Notes: a model not told the origin generated them from the sequence alone. A stretch of 64,000 nt of DNA from an uncultured Porphyromonadaceae bacterium (GCA_900550025.1 URQP01000003.1:1-64000), one strand, 5' to 3'; shown: positions 53,997 to 63,192, counted from the stretch's first letter. Translations and numbers: made by a program.

Positions 53997-54863
53997 ATGA
54001 AAAAGCGTGTTTGGAAACGGATATTGGTGGTTCTGCTGGTGCTGGTGGTGATCGTCGGCGCGGCGGGCCTTGTGCTGGTGAAATCGGCGGCGGATATGGT
54101 CCCCCGGATGCAGAAACAGCTGGAGCAGGCCACCAGCATCCACTACATGTATTACATGGATATTGACTCCAGTTCCCTGGCCACCACCTCATCCGCCAGG
54201 ATAAGCGGTGATATCTCCATGGTCATGAGCGACCCGGTGGCTATGGAAATGGACCTGACTATGAGCGGATTCGGACCGGAGGAAGCGAACCTGTATCACA
54301 TCTATGCGGTCCCCGAGGGCGATTCGGAAAAGGTGTATGTGGGCATGGCGGATAAAGAGGACATGAAGTGGTACCGGGCCACCCTGTCCGCTGAGCTTTT
54401 CCGCGCAAATGTCCAGTCTCTGGACATCCGGGAGATAACGCAGCTCAGCACACAGAGCAATACCGACTTCCGGGTCGTGGGGATGAATTGGGTCCAGGGT
54501 CAGTTGGCTCTGTGCGTTGAGGGAACGCTGCCGCCGCATATCGCGCAGGGAATACTGAAAAACAGCACCACCGGCCTTTGGGATCGCCTGAAGTCTCTGT
54601 TTGGGACCTCGGATACCCCGGAGGAAACAGCGGCGGAGGTCCCTGTCCGGGTCTGGATAGGGCTTTTCTCCCGCCTACCGGTAAAGTATGAGATAGACGC
54701 GACGCAGCTCATGCAGCAGATCGTGCAGAAAAATCAGGAGGACGGCACCATCAGCCGCTATGCCATCGGACTGGAGATCGTTGGCTATAACGATATTCAG
54801 GAGATCACCGTGCCGCAGGAGGTGCAGGACGCCTCCAAAAACCTGACCTTCTGGAAGGATTAA
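53997..54863 (+). CDS. Membrane-anchored hypothetical protein
   Basis: This 288-residue protein has a single N-terminal membrane helix (about 8-28, LVVLLVLVVIVGAAGLVL) and an extracellular part of mixed beta and helix. It resembles in character LppX/LprG-like or DUF-type clostridial surface proteins with a beta-sheet shell (DIDSSSLATTSSARISGD, YHIYAVPEGDSEKVYVGM), but I cannot name a family. RBS GAGG lies before ATG 53,997; an earlier ATG lacks one. It has its own promoter and terminator, so it is monocistronic. Confidence 0.75.
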   Translation: MKKRVWKRILVVLLVLVVIVGAAGLVLVKSAADMVPRMQKQLEQATSIHYMYYMDIDSSSLATTSSARISGDISMVMSDPVAMEMDLTMSGFGPEEANLYHIYAVPEGDSEKVYVGMADKEDMKWYRATLSAELFRANVQSLDIREITQLSTQSNTDFRVVGMNWVQGQLALCVEGTLPPHIAQGILKNSTTGLWDRLKSLFGTSDTPEETAAEVPVRVWIGLFSRLPVKYEIDATQLMQQIVQKNQEDGTISRYAIGLEIVGYNDIQEITVPQEVQDASKNLTFWKD

Positions 54864-54907
54864 CCGCAAAAGGTCCCGGCCAAAGCCGGGGCCTTTTGCG
54901 GTTCTTT
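54864..54907 (+). terminator. Intrinsic terminator after the anchored protein
   Basis: CCGCAAAAGGTCCCGGC (54864-54880) pairs with GCCGGGGCCTTTTGCGG (54885-54901) with one T-G pair and a 4-nt loop; TTCTTT follows. Confidence 0.9.
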
Positions 54908-54949
54908 CCGGATAAGACCAGAATGCGGGGATATTTGAAAAAATAATGA

Positions 54950-54978
54950 TTGACATTTGTCTTTAATTTTTATATATT
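54950..54978 (+). promoter_or_regulatory. Sigma-A promoter of the potABCD operon
   Basis: TTGACA at 54950-54955, 17 nt, then TATATT at 54973-54978. The leader to potA is about 100 nt and contains a small AGGCCT/AGGCCT hairpin (55008-55026). Confidence 0.8.
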
Positions 54979-55083
54979 GTATCTGCCAAATTTCAACGAG
55001 AGATATCAGGCCTATCCGCAAGGCCTCCCTTTGAACAGAGAAAAGAGGTAAGTCAAAAATATTTTACGAACGGGGGAGGATAA

Positions 55084-56226
55084 ATGTCCAAAGAGTTGAT
55101 TCGCCTGCGGGACCTCTGCATGGCGTTTGACGACGAGCTGGTTCTCGATCACATCAATCTGTATATCAACGATTCTGAATTCCTCACACTTCTGGGCCCC
55201 AGCGGCTGTGGAAAGACCACAACGCTGAGGATCATCGGCGGTTTCACGACACCCACGTCGGGAGACGTCACCTTTGACGGTGTGAGGATTAATGATGTCC
55301 CGCCGCATAAGCGGCAGATCAACACGGTGTTCCAGAAGTATGCGCTGTTCCCTCATCTGGACGTGTTTGAGAACATCGCCTTTGGCTTGCGGATCGCCAA
55401 GGTGCCTGCCGAGGAAATCGAGGAGCGCGTGACGGAAATGCTGGGCGTGGTGAGTCTGAAGGGCTTTGAGCACCGGAAAATCACCCAGCTGTCCGGCGGC
55501 CAGCAGCAGCGGGTGGCCATCGCCCGGGCGCTGGTGAACCGGCCCAAGGTGCTGCTGCTGGACGAGCCCCTGGGCGCGCTGGACCTGCGCCTGCGGAAGG
55601 ATATGCAGAACGAGCTGAAGCGTATCCAGCAGCAGATGGGCATTACCTTCATCTATGTGACCCACGACCAGGAGGAGGCCCTGACCATGTCCGACACCGT
55701 GGTGGTGATGGACAAGGGCCGCATCCAGCAGATCGGCACCCCCGAGGACATCTATAACGAGCCGAAAAACGCCTTTGTGGCGGACTTTATCGGCGAGAGC
55801 AACATTCTCAACGGCACCATGGTCCGCGACAACGTGGTGAAAATGTACGGCAAGGAGTTCCCCTGCGTGGACGGCGGGTTCGCCCCCAACGAGCCGGTGG
55901 ACGTGGTCATCCGCCCCGAGGACATCGACATTGTCCCCGTGGAGCAGGGGCAGCTGGTGGGCACCGTCACCAACGTCACCTTCAAGGGGATGCAGTACGA
56001 TATCATCGTGGACTTCCGGGGCTTCAAGTGGCTGATCCAGACCACGGACCACTCCCCGGTGGGGGCCCGCATCGGCGTGAAGATCGACCCGGACGGGTTC
56101 CATATCATGAAAAAGAGCGAATATTCCGGTCAGTTCGGCGACTACAGCTCCTATTCCGAGGAGTATGAGGAGCTGGCGGACGCCTCCTGGGAGACGGATG
56201 AGGAGGAGAGCGGGGATGAAGAATAA
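55084..56226 (+). CDS. potA: Spermidine/putrescine ABC transporter ATPase
   Basis: This 380-residue ATPase drives polyamine import. Walker [10 protein letters not shown] is at residues 38-46, the signature is LSGGQQQR, and Walker B is [13 protein letters not shown]. The [14 protein letters not shown] segment follows the nucleotide domain, and the TOBE regulatory domain (about 280-360) is at the C terminus. A Glu/Asp-rich tail ends the protein. GGGGAGG precedes the ATG. potB overlaps it by 11 nt. Confidence 0.96.
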   Translation: MSKELIRLRDLCMAFDDELVLDHINLYINDSEFLTLLGPSGCGKTTTLRIIGGFTTPTSGDVTFDGVRINDVPPHKRQINTVFQKYALFPHLDVFENIAFGLRIAKVPAEEIEERVTEMLGVVSLKGFEHRKITQLSGGQQQRVAIARALVNRPKVLLLDEPLGALDLRLRKDMQNELKRIQQQMGITFIYVTHDQEEALTMSDTVVVMDKGRIQQIGTPEDIYNEPKNAFVADFIGESNILNGTMVRDNVVKMYGKEFPCVDGGFAPNEPVDVVIRPEDIDIVPVEQGQLVGTVTNVTFKGMQYDIIVDFRGFKWLIQTTDHSPVGARIGVKIDPDGFHIMKKSEYSGQFGDYSSYSEEYEELADASWETDEEESGDEE

Positions 56227-57070
56227 GCTCTCCCGGTTCGCCGTGCCCTATGAGGTGTGGATGGCCATTTTCGTGGTGGCCCCCATCCTCATCATGGTGA
56301 TCTATGCCTTCTCCTCCTCAGAGGGGGGCTTCACCCTGGACAATTTTGTGCAGATGGGCGGCTATACCCAGGTGTTTCTGCGGTCATTCAAGCTGGCCAT
56401 CATCGCCACGCTGATCTGTCTGGTCATCGGGTACCCGGTATCGTATCTCATGAGCCGGGAGGGGCCCGCCTTCCAGCGGACGGCCATGGTGCTGATCATG
56501 CTGCCCATGTGGATGAACTTCCTGCTGCGGACGTATTCCTGGATGACCATCCTGGAAAACCACGGGCTGCTGAACCAGCTGTTTGAAAAAATCGGCCTCA
56601 TCAGCCTGTATAACCACATTTTCGGCACGGAGCTGGAGTATTTCTCCATGATGAATACCCAGGGGGCCGTGGTGCTGGGCATGGTATATAACTATCTGCC
56701 CTTTATGATCCTGCCCATCTATTCCGTGATCATCAAGCTGGACGGCTCCCTGCTGGAGGCTGCCCGGGACCTGGGGGCCAACTCCATGACGGTATTCCGC
56801 CGGGTGATCCTGCCTCTGAGCCTGCCGGGGGTCATCTCCGGCATCACCATGGTGTTTGTGCCGTCGGTGTCCACCTTCGCCATCAGCCGGATGCTGGGCG
56901 GCGGCACGGAGCTGCTGCTGGGCGACCTGATCGAGCGGCAGTTCCTGGGCGGGGCCTATAACCCCCAGCTGGGCGCGGCCATCTCCCTGGTGATGATGGT
57001 CATCGTTCTGGTGTGCATGCTGGTGATGAATCGCTTCGGTGAGGGCGAGGAACAGGCGGTGATCCTATGA
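56216..57070 (+). CDS. potB: Polyamine ABC transporter permease PotB
   Basis: This 285-residue permease has six membrane helices and the binding-protein-dependent transport motif with [25 protein letters not shown] (the EAA loop that meets PotA). I start at ATG 56,216 (MKNKLSRF), preceded by AGGAGGAG, not at a longer frame inside potA. It overlaps potA by 11 nt and the fused potCD gene by 4 nt. Confidence 0.94.
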   Translation: MKNKLSRFAVPYEVWMAIFVVAPILIMVIYAFSSSEGGFTLDNFVQMGGYTQVFLRSFKLAIIATLICLVIGYPVSYLMSREGPAFQRTAMVLIMLPMWMNFLLRTYSWMTILENHGLLNQLFEKIGLISLYNHIFGTELEYFSMMNTQGAVVLGMVYNYLPFMILPIYSVIIKLDGSLLEAARDLGANSMTVFRRVILPLSLPGVISGITMVFVPSVSTFAISRMLGGGTELLLGDLIERQFLGGAYNPQLGAAISLVMMVIVLVCMLVMNRFGEGEEQAVIL

Positions 57071-59064
57071 CCGGGCGCAGACAGAACAGCATCGGCGATC
57101 GGGTGCTTATGGCGCTGGTGTTCCTGTTTTTGTACGCACCCATCATCATTCTCATCGTGTTCTCCTTCAACGCGGGCACCAGCTCCAGCGTGTGGAAGGG
57201 CTTTTCCCTGAAATGGTACGAGTCCCTGCTGTCCAACCGGCTGATCATGAACAGTGTGTACACCACCCTGATGGTGTCGCTGCTGTCCACCATTGCGGCG
57301 GCCATTGCAGGAACGTTTGCCGCCATTGGACTGTACGCCATGAGCCGGCGGCGCCGGACCATCGTCAATTCCGTCAACAACATCCCCATGATGAACGCGG
57401 ATATCGTCACCGGCGTCAGTCTGTGCCTGCTGTTCGTGGTGTTCTTCAATGGATGGGGCGCCTTTGCCGGGTGGGTGAACTCCTGGCAGTCGGCGGTAGT
57501 GCTGCCGGAGCGGCTGACCATGGGCTTCGGCACCCTGCTTATCGCCCATATCTGCTTCAACATTCCGTATGTCATCCTGTCCGTGGGGCCAAAGCTGCGG
57601 CAGATGGACCGGAACCTCATCGACGCGGCCCAGGACCTGGGCTGCACCTGGATGCAGGCATTCTGGCGGGTGGTGATCCCGGAGATCAAGCCCGGCATCG
57701 TGTCCGGTGCGCTGACGGCCTTCACCATGTCTGTGGATGACTTCATCATCAGCTATTTTACCGCCGGGACCAGTGCCTCCACCCTGGCCATGACCATTTA
57801 CGGCATGACCAAAAAGCGCGTCAGCCCGGAGATCAACGCCATTTCCACCCTGCTGTTTGTGACGGTGCTGGTGCTGCTGGCCATCATCAACCTGCGGGAC
57901 AGCCACGCCGCCCGCCGGGAGCACCACGCAGCGGCGACTGCTGCCTCCGGCGCGCCTATGAAGCACCACCGGCGGCCCAACAAGGTGCTGCGGCGCGTGG
58001 CGGCCGGGGTCATGGCCTGCGTGCTGACGGCGCTGCTGGTGGTCACCGGCCGGTCCGTCCAGTCGGAGCGGGGGGGGAACGTGTGCTCCCGGGGCGAATA
58101 CATCGACGAGGAGCTGATCACCCAGTTTGAGGAGGAAACCGGCATCCGCGTGAACTATCAGACGGCGGAGAGCAACGAGGCCCTGTACTCCCTCATCAAG
58201 ATGGGCGGCGCGGACTTCGACGTCATCGTCCCCTCGGACTATATGATCGCCCGCCTGATTCAGGAGGATATGCTGGCAGAGCTGGACTACAGCCACATTC
58301 CCAATTTCCAACTCATTGACGACACCTACAAGAACCTCAGCTACGACCCGGAGAACAAGTACACCGTGCCGTACGCCTGGGGCACCCTGGGCATTATCTA
58401 CAACACCACCATGGTGTCCGGGCCTATTACCAGCTGGGACGCCATGTTCGATCCCCAGTATGCGGGACAGGTGCTGATGATCAACAACTCCCGGGACGCT
58501 CTGGCCGCGGCCCTGCTGGACCTGGGCTACAGCATCAATACCACCGACGAGAGCCAGCTGGAGGAGGCCTTTGCCCTGCTGAAAAACGCCAAGGACAGCG
58601 GCGTGTATCAGGCCTTCGTCATGGACGAGGTGTTCCAGAAGATGGAGGGCGGAAACGCCGCCATCGCCATGTACTACGCCGGAGACTACCTGACCATGCT
58701 GGAGAACAACGAGGATCTGGCCTTCGTTATCCCGGAGGAGGGCAGCAACTGGTTCGTGGACGCCATGTGCGTCCTGAAGGACACCCAGCACATGGCCGAG
58801 GCGGAGGAGTGGATTAACTTCATCGCCTCCACCAGCTCCAACCTGGCCAACATGGACTATATCTGGTACGCGTCCCCCAACCGGGAGGCGCTGGAGCAGT
58901 ACCCGGCCTACTACCAGGAGGTCAACGAGGAGGAGCTGGACCCGGAGATCTTCCAGATCATGGCTCCCCCGGCAGAGACCCTGGAGCGATGCGAGATCTA
59001 TGAGAACCTGCCCAAGGAGACCCTGAAGCTGTATGACCGCCTGTGGACCAGGCTGGGCGTGTAA
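57067..59064 (+). CDS. Fused polyamine permease PotC and binding protein PotD
   Basis: This 665-residue fusion has a PotC-like permease with six helices (about 1-280), including the EAA loop DAAQDLGCTWMQAFWRVVIPEIKPG. A basic linker (about 285-310) leads to a seventh helix (about 311-331) that anchors a PotD-like solute-binding domain (about 338-665, with GEYIDEELITQFEEETGIRV, VPSDYMIARLI and NWFVDAMCVLKDTQ). Fused PotCD is known in Mollicutes and Clostridia. The fusion keeps the binding protein at the cell surface without a lipoprotein anchor. The usual VYNWGEY start of PotD reads VCSRGEY here (residues 339-345). Confidence 0.92.
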   Translation: MTGRRQNSIGDRVLMALVFLFLYAPIIILIVFSFNAGTSSSVWKGFSLKWYESLLSNRLIMNSVYTTLMVSLLSTIAAAIAGTFAAIGLYAMSRRRRTIVNSVNNIPMMNADIVTGVSLCLLFVVFFNGWGAFAGWVNSWQSAVVLPERLTMGFGTLLIAHICFNIPYVILSVGPKLRQMDRNLIDAAQDLGCTWMQAFWRVVIPEIKPGIVSGALTAFTMSVDDFIISYFTAGTSASTLAMTIYGMTKKRVSPEINAISTLLFVTVLVLLAIINLRDSHAARREHHAAATAASGAPMKHHRRPNKVLRRVAAGVMACVLTALLVVTGRSVQSERGGNVCSRGEYIDEELITQFEEETGIRVNYQTAESNEALYSLIKMGGADFDVIVPSDYMIARLIQEDMLAELDYSHIPNFQLIDDTYKNLSYDPENKYTVPYAWGTLGIIYNTTMVSGPITSWDAMFDPQYAGQVLMINNSRDALAAALLDLGYSINTTDESQLEEAFALLKNAKDSGVYQAFVMDEVFQKMEGGNAAIAMYYAGDYLTMLENNEDLAFVIPEEGSNWFVDAMCVLKDTQHMAEAEEWINFIASTSSNLANMDYIWYASPNREALEQYPAYYQEVNEEELDPEIFQIMAPPAETLERCEIYENLPKETLKLYDRLWTRLGV

Positions 59065-59077
59065 TGGAGGAACGGAT

Positions 59078-59485
59078 ATGCTGGAGATCGGAAAATCCTA
59101 TACCATCGAACAGGTAGTCACCCCGGAGATGACCGCACGGGCCATCGGCTCCGGCGGCCTGGAGGTGTTCGGCACCCCGTTTATGATGGCCATGATGGAG
59201 CACGCCGCCATGGACTGCGTGCAGCCGGACCTGCCGGAGGGCAAGGGCACCGTGGGTGTGGACATCCAGTCCAGCCACCTGGCGCCCACCCCTGTGGGCA
59301 TGACCGTCCGGGCCACGGCCACCGTGACCGGCGTGTCGGAAAACGGGAAGCTCATCACCTTCCGGGTGGAAGCCAGCGACGACTGGGGCCCCATCGGCGA
59401 GGGAACCCACACCCGGGCCGTCATTGCCAACGACCGCTTCCTGCAGAAGTGCAACAGCAAGCTGACGCAGGCCAAGCAAAAATAG
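59078..59485 (+). CDS. Hotdog-fold thioesterase (FlK/fluoroacetyl-CoA thioesterase-like)
   Basis: This 135-residue protein has the pattern IGSGGLEVFGTPFMMAMMEHAAM, GVDIQSSHLAPTPVGMTVRATATVT and FRVEASDDWGPIGEGTHTR, close to FlK-type thioesterases with a catalytic Glu/His set. The substrate is probably an acyl-CoA; fluoroacetyl-CoA is only the best-known case. It starts at ATG 59,078 after GGAGG and lies 13 nt after potCD, possibly cotranscribed. A terminator follows. Confidence 0.88.
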   Translation: MLEIGKSYTIEQVVTPEMTARAIGSGGLEVFGTPFMMAMMEHAAMDCVQPDLPEGKGTVGVDIQSSHLAPTPVGMTVRATATVTGVSENGKLITFRVEASDDWGPIGEGTHTRAVIANDRFLQKCNSKLTQAKQK

Positions 59486-59491
59486 CGAAAA

Positions 59492-59525
59492 CGAGGAGGG
59501 CCTGAGGCTCTCCTCGCTTTCTTTG
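59492..59525 (+). terminator. Terminator after the thioesterase gene
   Basis: CGAGGAGGGCC pairs with GGCTCTCCTCG (one G-T pair) around TGA; CTTTCTTT follows. Confidence 0.88.
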
Positions 59526-59591
59526 TCCGGCGGGTGTCCCCCGGCTGTGGCGGGGCGGAGCAAAAAAGTTTCCTCATCGCGAGAAAAGCCC

Positions 59592-59620
59592 TTGCAATCA
59601 GCGGGCGGGGACCGTATAAT
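59592..59620 (+). promoter_or_regulatory. Sigma-A promoter of glnS
   Basis: TTGCAA at 59592-59597, 17 nt, then TATAAT at 59615-59620; about 52 nt before the ATG. Confidence 0.8.
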
Positions 59621-59672
59621 ATAAGTTCAGTGTGCAAGCACGGAAATACGACCGAACAAGGAGTGTGAGACA

Positions 59673-61412
59673 ATGACCGAGGAAGGGAAGGCCCCTCTGA
59701 ACGAGGAGAGTGCCGAGAGCAAAAACTTTATTCTGAACTTTATCGACGAGGACATCGCAGAGGGTGGCCGGTTCCAGGGACTGACCGTTCACACCCGTTT
59801 CCCGCCGGAGCCCAACGGCTATCTGCACATCGGCCACTGCAAGGCCCTGTGCATCGACTTCGGCACCGCCGAGCGATACCATGGCCTGTGCAACCTCCGC
59901 ATGGACGACACCAACCCCGCCAAGGAGGACACCGAGTATGTGGACGCCATCCAGCAGGACATCCACTGGCTGGGCTTTGACTGGGGCGACCGGTTCTTCT
60001 ACGGGTCCGACTATTTTGAAAAGGACTATGAATACGCCGTGGAGCTCATCAAAAAGGGACTGGCCTACGTCTGCGAGCTGACGCCGGAGGAGTTCAAGGC
60101 CAACCGCGGCGACATCGGCATCCCCGCCACGTCCCCCTACCGGGACCGGCCCATCGAGGAGAACCTGCGGCTGTTTGAAATGATGAAAAACGGCCAGGTG
60201 GAGGAGGGGAAAATGACCCTGCGGGCCAAGATCGACCTGGCCAGCGGCAACCTGAACCTCCGGGACCCCATCATCTACCGCATCCGCTTCATCAATCACC
60301 ACCGCCAGGGTACCAAGTGGTGCATCTATCCCATGTACGACTTTGCCCACCCCATCCAGGACGCCCTGGAGGGCATTACCCACAGCCTGTGCTCCCTGGA
60401 GTTTGAGTCCCACCGGCCCCTGTATGACTGGGTGGTCAGCAACGTGTCCATCCCCTATCACAAGCCCCGGCAGATCGAATTTGCCCGGCTGGGCATCGAC
60501 CACACCGTCATGAGCAAGCGGAAGCTCCGCAGGCTGGTGGAGGAGCACTATGTCTCCGGCTGGGACGATCCCCGGATGCCCACCCTGTGCGGCCTGCGCC
60601 GCCGGGGCTATACCGCCGCCTCTATCCGCAGCTTCTGCGAGCGCATCGGCGTGGCCAAATCCCCCAACACCGTGGAGTACGGCTTCCTGGAGCACTGCCT
60701 GCGGGAGGATCTGAACGTGTCCGCCCAGCGGACCATGGCGGTGCTGCATCCGGTGAAGCTCACCGTCACCAACTATCCCCAGGGCCAGAGCGAGACCTTC
60801 ACCGTGGAGAACAACCCCACCGATCCCAGCCAGGGCACCCATGAGATCACCTTCAGCCGCCACCTGTGGATCGAGCATGAGGACTTTCTGGAGACGCCCA
60901 TTCCCAAGTATAAGCGCCTGTATCCCGACGGCCCCGAGTGCCGCCTGAAGGGCGCGTATCTGGTGAAGTGCACCGGCTGCGTCAAGGATGAAAACGGCCA
61001 GATCGTGGAGGTCCTGTGCACCTACGACCCCGACAGCCGGGGCGGCGATCCCGCCGACGGCCGCAAGGTCAAGGGCGCCACGCTGCACTGGGTGGACGCG
61101 GAGAGCTGCGTGGACGCCGAGGTGCGCCTGTATGACAATCTGTTCTCCGATCCCCAGCCCGACGGGCCGGACAAGGATTTCCTGAACTGCCTGAACCCCG
61201 ACTCCCTGATGGTGCTGGAGGGGTGCAAGGTGGAGCGGGCCATGGTGGACGTGGCCAAGCGCTTTGACCAGGCGGAAAACCGCACCGGCGTCAACGCCCC
61301 CACCTTCCAGTTTATGCGGACGGGCTATTTCTGCATGGACAACCGGGACTGCACGGCAGATCACCTGGTATTCAACCGCAGCGTGTCCCTGAAGGACAGC
61401 TTCAAAAAGTAA
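59673..61412 (+). CDS. glnS: Glutaminyl-tRNA synthetase
   Basis: This 579-residue class I synthetase charges tRNA-Gln directly. The HIGH motif is at 52-55 (PNGYLHIGH), the KMSKS-type motif MSKR at 280-283, and the GlnRS-specific RMDDTNP and C-terminal beta-barrel anticodon-binding domain (about 340-575) are present. AAGGAG lies before the ATG. Many Clostridia lack GlnRS and use GatCAB, so this gene's presence is a lineage trait. Confidence 0.96.
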   Translation: MTEEGKAPLNEESAESKNFILNFIDEDIAEGGRFQGLTVHTRFPPEPNGYLHIGHCKALCIDFGTAERYHGLCNLRMDDTNPAKEDTEYVDAIQQDIHWLGFDWGDRFFYGSDYFEKDYEYAVELIKKGLAYVCELTPEEFKANRGDIGIPATSPYRDRPIEENLRLFEMMKNGQVEEGKMTLRAKIDLASGNLNLRDPIIYRIRFINHHRQGTKWCIYPMYDFAHPIQDALEGITHSLCSLEFESHRPLYDWVVSNVSIPYHKPRQIEFARLGIDHTVMSKRKLRRLVEEHYVSGWDDPRMPTLCGLRRRGYTAASIRSFCERIGVAKSPNTVEYGFLEHCLREDLNVSAQRTMAVLHPVKLTVTNYPQGQSETFTVENNPTDPSQGTHEITFSRHLWIEHEDFLETPIPKYKRLYPDGPECRLKGAYLVKCTGCVKDENGQIVEVLCTYDPDSRGGDPADGRKVKGATLHWVDAESCVDAEVRLYDNLFSDPQPDGPDKDFLNCLNPDSLMVLEGCKVERAMVDVAKRFDQAENRTGVNAPTFQFMRTGYFCMDNRDCTADHLVFNRSVSLKDSFKK

Positions 61413-61423
61413 CCTGTAAAGTA

Positions 61424-61461
61424 AAAGTTGCGCTGCCCAAAGGGCGGCGCAACTTTGTTTT
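61424..61461 (+). terminator. Terminator of glnS
   Basis: AAAGTTGCGCTGCCC (61424-61438) pairs with GGGCGGCGCAACTTT (61442-61456) with a 3-nt loop and one T-G pair; GTTTT follows. Confidence 0.9.
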
Positions 61462-61463
61462 GC

Positions 61464-61492
61464 TGGACAAGGGGCAGGGCAATCTGTATAAT
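61464..61492 (+). promoter_or_regulatory. Sigma-A promoter of the paralogous membrane-protein pair
   Basis: TGGACA at 61464-61469, 17 nt, then TATAAT at 61487-61492; 25 nt before the ATG. Confidence 0.75.
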
Positions 61493-61517
61493 GGGGAGAA
61501 AAGAGGAGGTCCACGCC

Positions 61518-62024
61518 ATGTCCCTATACGATGTCGTTCACGCCCCGCAGCCCCGGAAACGGGACCGGAAGCTGCACATACTCATCGCCATTGGGCTGAT
61601 CCTGGTGCTGGCGGCGTTTATCCCCATTCCGTGGGCCATGCATTTACAGCGGCAGTATCGCCATTTTATAAACGGGCTGGGAGAAAGCGTCCAATACGCC
61701 AAGGAGCAGGGCGGACTGTACGTCCGGCAGGACGGGCGGCAATTCTGGTCCCAGGACTCCGCCTCCCGGCTATATCTGGAGCTGAACACCGCCGGCATGG
61801 GCAAGCGCCAGAACAGCGCCCCCAAGTCCGTGCCGGATGCGGAGCTGGAGTTCGGCAACGGGTGCATCCTGCGCCTGTGGGAGCAGGACGTCTGGGACGG
61901 GTACAACCGCGAATGGGTCCCCGGCGTGTTCGTCTGGTGCCAGGGGGCGGACGGGAGCAGCTATATGTATGACACCGACCAGGTAGAGTGGCGGGTGCTG
62001 GGCAAGTGGGTGCCCGGAGAATAG
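61518..62024 (+). CDS. Small anchored hypothetical protein, paralogue 1
   Basis: This 168-residue protein begins MSLYDVVHAPQPRKRDRK and has one membrane helix (about 20-42). The rest is probably extracytoplasmic and beta-rich (YVRQDGRQFWSQD, RLWEQDVWDGYN, DQVEWRVLGKWV). No known domain recognised. GAGGAGGT precedes the ATG at 61,518. It is followed 10 nt later by a paralogue with the same layout, and both share a promoter. Confidence 0.75.
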   Translation: MSLYDVVHAPQPRKRDRKLHILIAIGLILVLAAFIPIPWAMHLQRQYRHFINGLGESVQYAKEQGGLYVRQDGRQFWSQDSASRLYLELNTAGMGKRQNSAPKSVPDAELEFGNGCILRLWEQDVWDGYNREWVPGVFVWCQGADGSSYMYDTDQVEWRVLGKWVPGE

Positions 62025-62034
62025 GAGGAGCGAT

Positions 62035-62559
62035 ATGGGTCTTTACGACGCGGTACGGAAGGAGAAGTCCCGGCGGCGGTTCCACCCCCTGTGGGCGGCG
62101 GCGCTGGTCTTTGCCATGGCGCTGGTGACGGTGCTGGGCCTGGTCATCAGCAAGCCCCAGCGGGACCACGACCGGTTCGTCCAGTGCATGAGCGAGATCT
62201 CCAGCAGCACCACCTATGCCCTGGCCCGGAAGCACACCAACCTTCAGGCTCAGGTGGACGGCCAGAGCCTGCGCATTACCCAGGAAAACGGCTATGCCCT
62301 GTACGGCAAGCTGTTCAACATGGGCGCCGTATTCAGCCGGGATGTGCCCAAGGACGGGGGCATCCGCCTGGACTACGGCGACGGCGCGGTGATGGAGCTG
62401 TGGCCCTACCGGCTGCCCGCCGGGTCCGCCCGCAGCCAGGGGCTGTTCGTGCGGTTCCGGAATCCGGAGGGAAAGGTCTATTCCTACTACACGGACCGGG
62501 ATACCTTTGCCCGGGTCACCGAGTGCCTGTCGCCGGAGCATAACCCGGCGTGGGACTGA
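62035..62559 (+). CDS. Small anchored hypothetical protein, paralogue 2
   Basis: This 174-residue protein begins MGLYDAVRKEKSRRR, matching the start of paralogue 1, with one membrane helix (about 21-43). A helical stretch (SEISSSTTYALARKHTN) is followed by beta segments (VDGQSLRITQENGYALYGK, LDYGDGAVMELWPYRL, YSYYTDRDTFARV) that align in order with paralogue 1. AGGAG precedes the ATG. Function unknown; tandem duplication suggests a common partner. Confidence 0.75.
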   Translation: MGLYDAVRKEKSRRRFHPLWAAALVFAMALVTVLGLVISKPQRDHDRFVQCMSEISSSTTYALARKHTNLQAQVDGQSLRITQENGYALYGKLFNMGAVFSRDVPKDGGIRLDYGDGAVMELWPYRLPAGSARSQGLFVRFRNPEGKVYSYYTDRDTFARVTECLSPEHNPAWD

Positions 62560-62572
62560 AGCAAGCCATATG

Positions 62573-62612
62573 AAAACGGCCCTGCGGGAGCGTGCTCCCA
62601 CAGGGCCGTTTT
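62573..62612. terminator. Bidirectional terminator between convergent genes
   Basis: AAAACGGCCCTG and CAGGGCCGTTTT enclose an inner GGGAGC/GCTCCC hairpin with one mismatch between stems. A and T tracts on each end suit both directions. Confidence 0.88.
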
Positions 62613-62616
62613 GCGC

Positions 62617-63192
62617 TTATTTCAGCTCGTCCAGGGTCAGCCGGAAGCTGGGCAGAAAGTCCCGGAGGAACAGGTCCACCTCCGGCAGGTGCATCTCCTC
62701 CAGGGCCTGCCGGGTCTGGTGGGCGGCGGCCCGGAACTCGTCGTTTCCGGCCTTCTGCTCCTCCAGACACTTGATGTGGGCCGACAGCTTGTCCGCCGCC
62801 TTCACCAGCTCCTCCACCTCCGGGTCCGCCGGGGTCAGCAGGCCGGCGTAGATGTCCTGGAGCCTCTGGGGCAGCATCCCCGTGAGCTTTCGGCAGGCGA
62901 TGGCCTCCACCTGCTTATAGGCGTCCCGGATATCGGGGTTATAATACTTGATGGGCGTGGGCATATCGCCGGTGAGGATCTCGCTGGCGTCGTGGTACAG
63001 GGCCGCCACGGCCACGGCTCCGGCGTCCACCTGGCCGCCGAAATACTCGTTGCGCAGCACCGCCAGGGCGTGGGCCAGGATAGCCACCTGGTGGCTGTGC
63101 TCCTGGATATTCTCGGTGTAGCTGTTGCGCATCAGGGCCCAGCGGTCAATGAACCGCATCCGGGCCATATAGGCGAAAAAGTGGTGCATCAC
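62617..63192 (-). CDS. yfbR: HD-domain 5'-deoxynucleotidase, YfbR-like
   Basis: This 191-residue HD phosphohydrolase has ENIQEHSHQVAILAHAL, AALYHDASEILTGDMPTPIKYY and VKAADKLSAHIKCLEE, the His, HD and Asp metal ligands of YfbR. It dephosphorylates dNMPs in nucleotide salvage. It overlaps the mtaB gene by 4 nt and ends at the bidirectional terminator. Confidence 0.92.
   Translation of the reverse strand: MMHHFFAYMARMRFIDRWALMRNSYTENIQEHSHQVAILAHALAVLRNEYFGGQVDAGAVAVAALYHDASEILTGDMPTPIKYYNPDIRDAYKQVEAIACRKLTGMLPQRLQDIYAGLLTPADPEVEELVKAADKLSAHIKCLEEQKAGNDEFRAAAHQTRQALEEMHLPEVDLFLRDFLPSFRLTLDELK

Noticed and set aside
55008-55026. Polyamine riboswitch in the potA leader
   Set aside because: Only one 6-bp hairpin with a 7-nt loop; no expression platform or known aptamer fold.
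56956-58791. 611-codon open frame on the minus strand
   Set aside because: Shadow of potB/potCD caused by high GC; composition is His/Gly/Val/Gln-rich with no domains.
59598-61514. 638-codon open frame on the minus strand
   Set aside because: Shadow of glnS in a GC-rich region.
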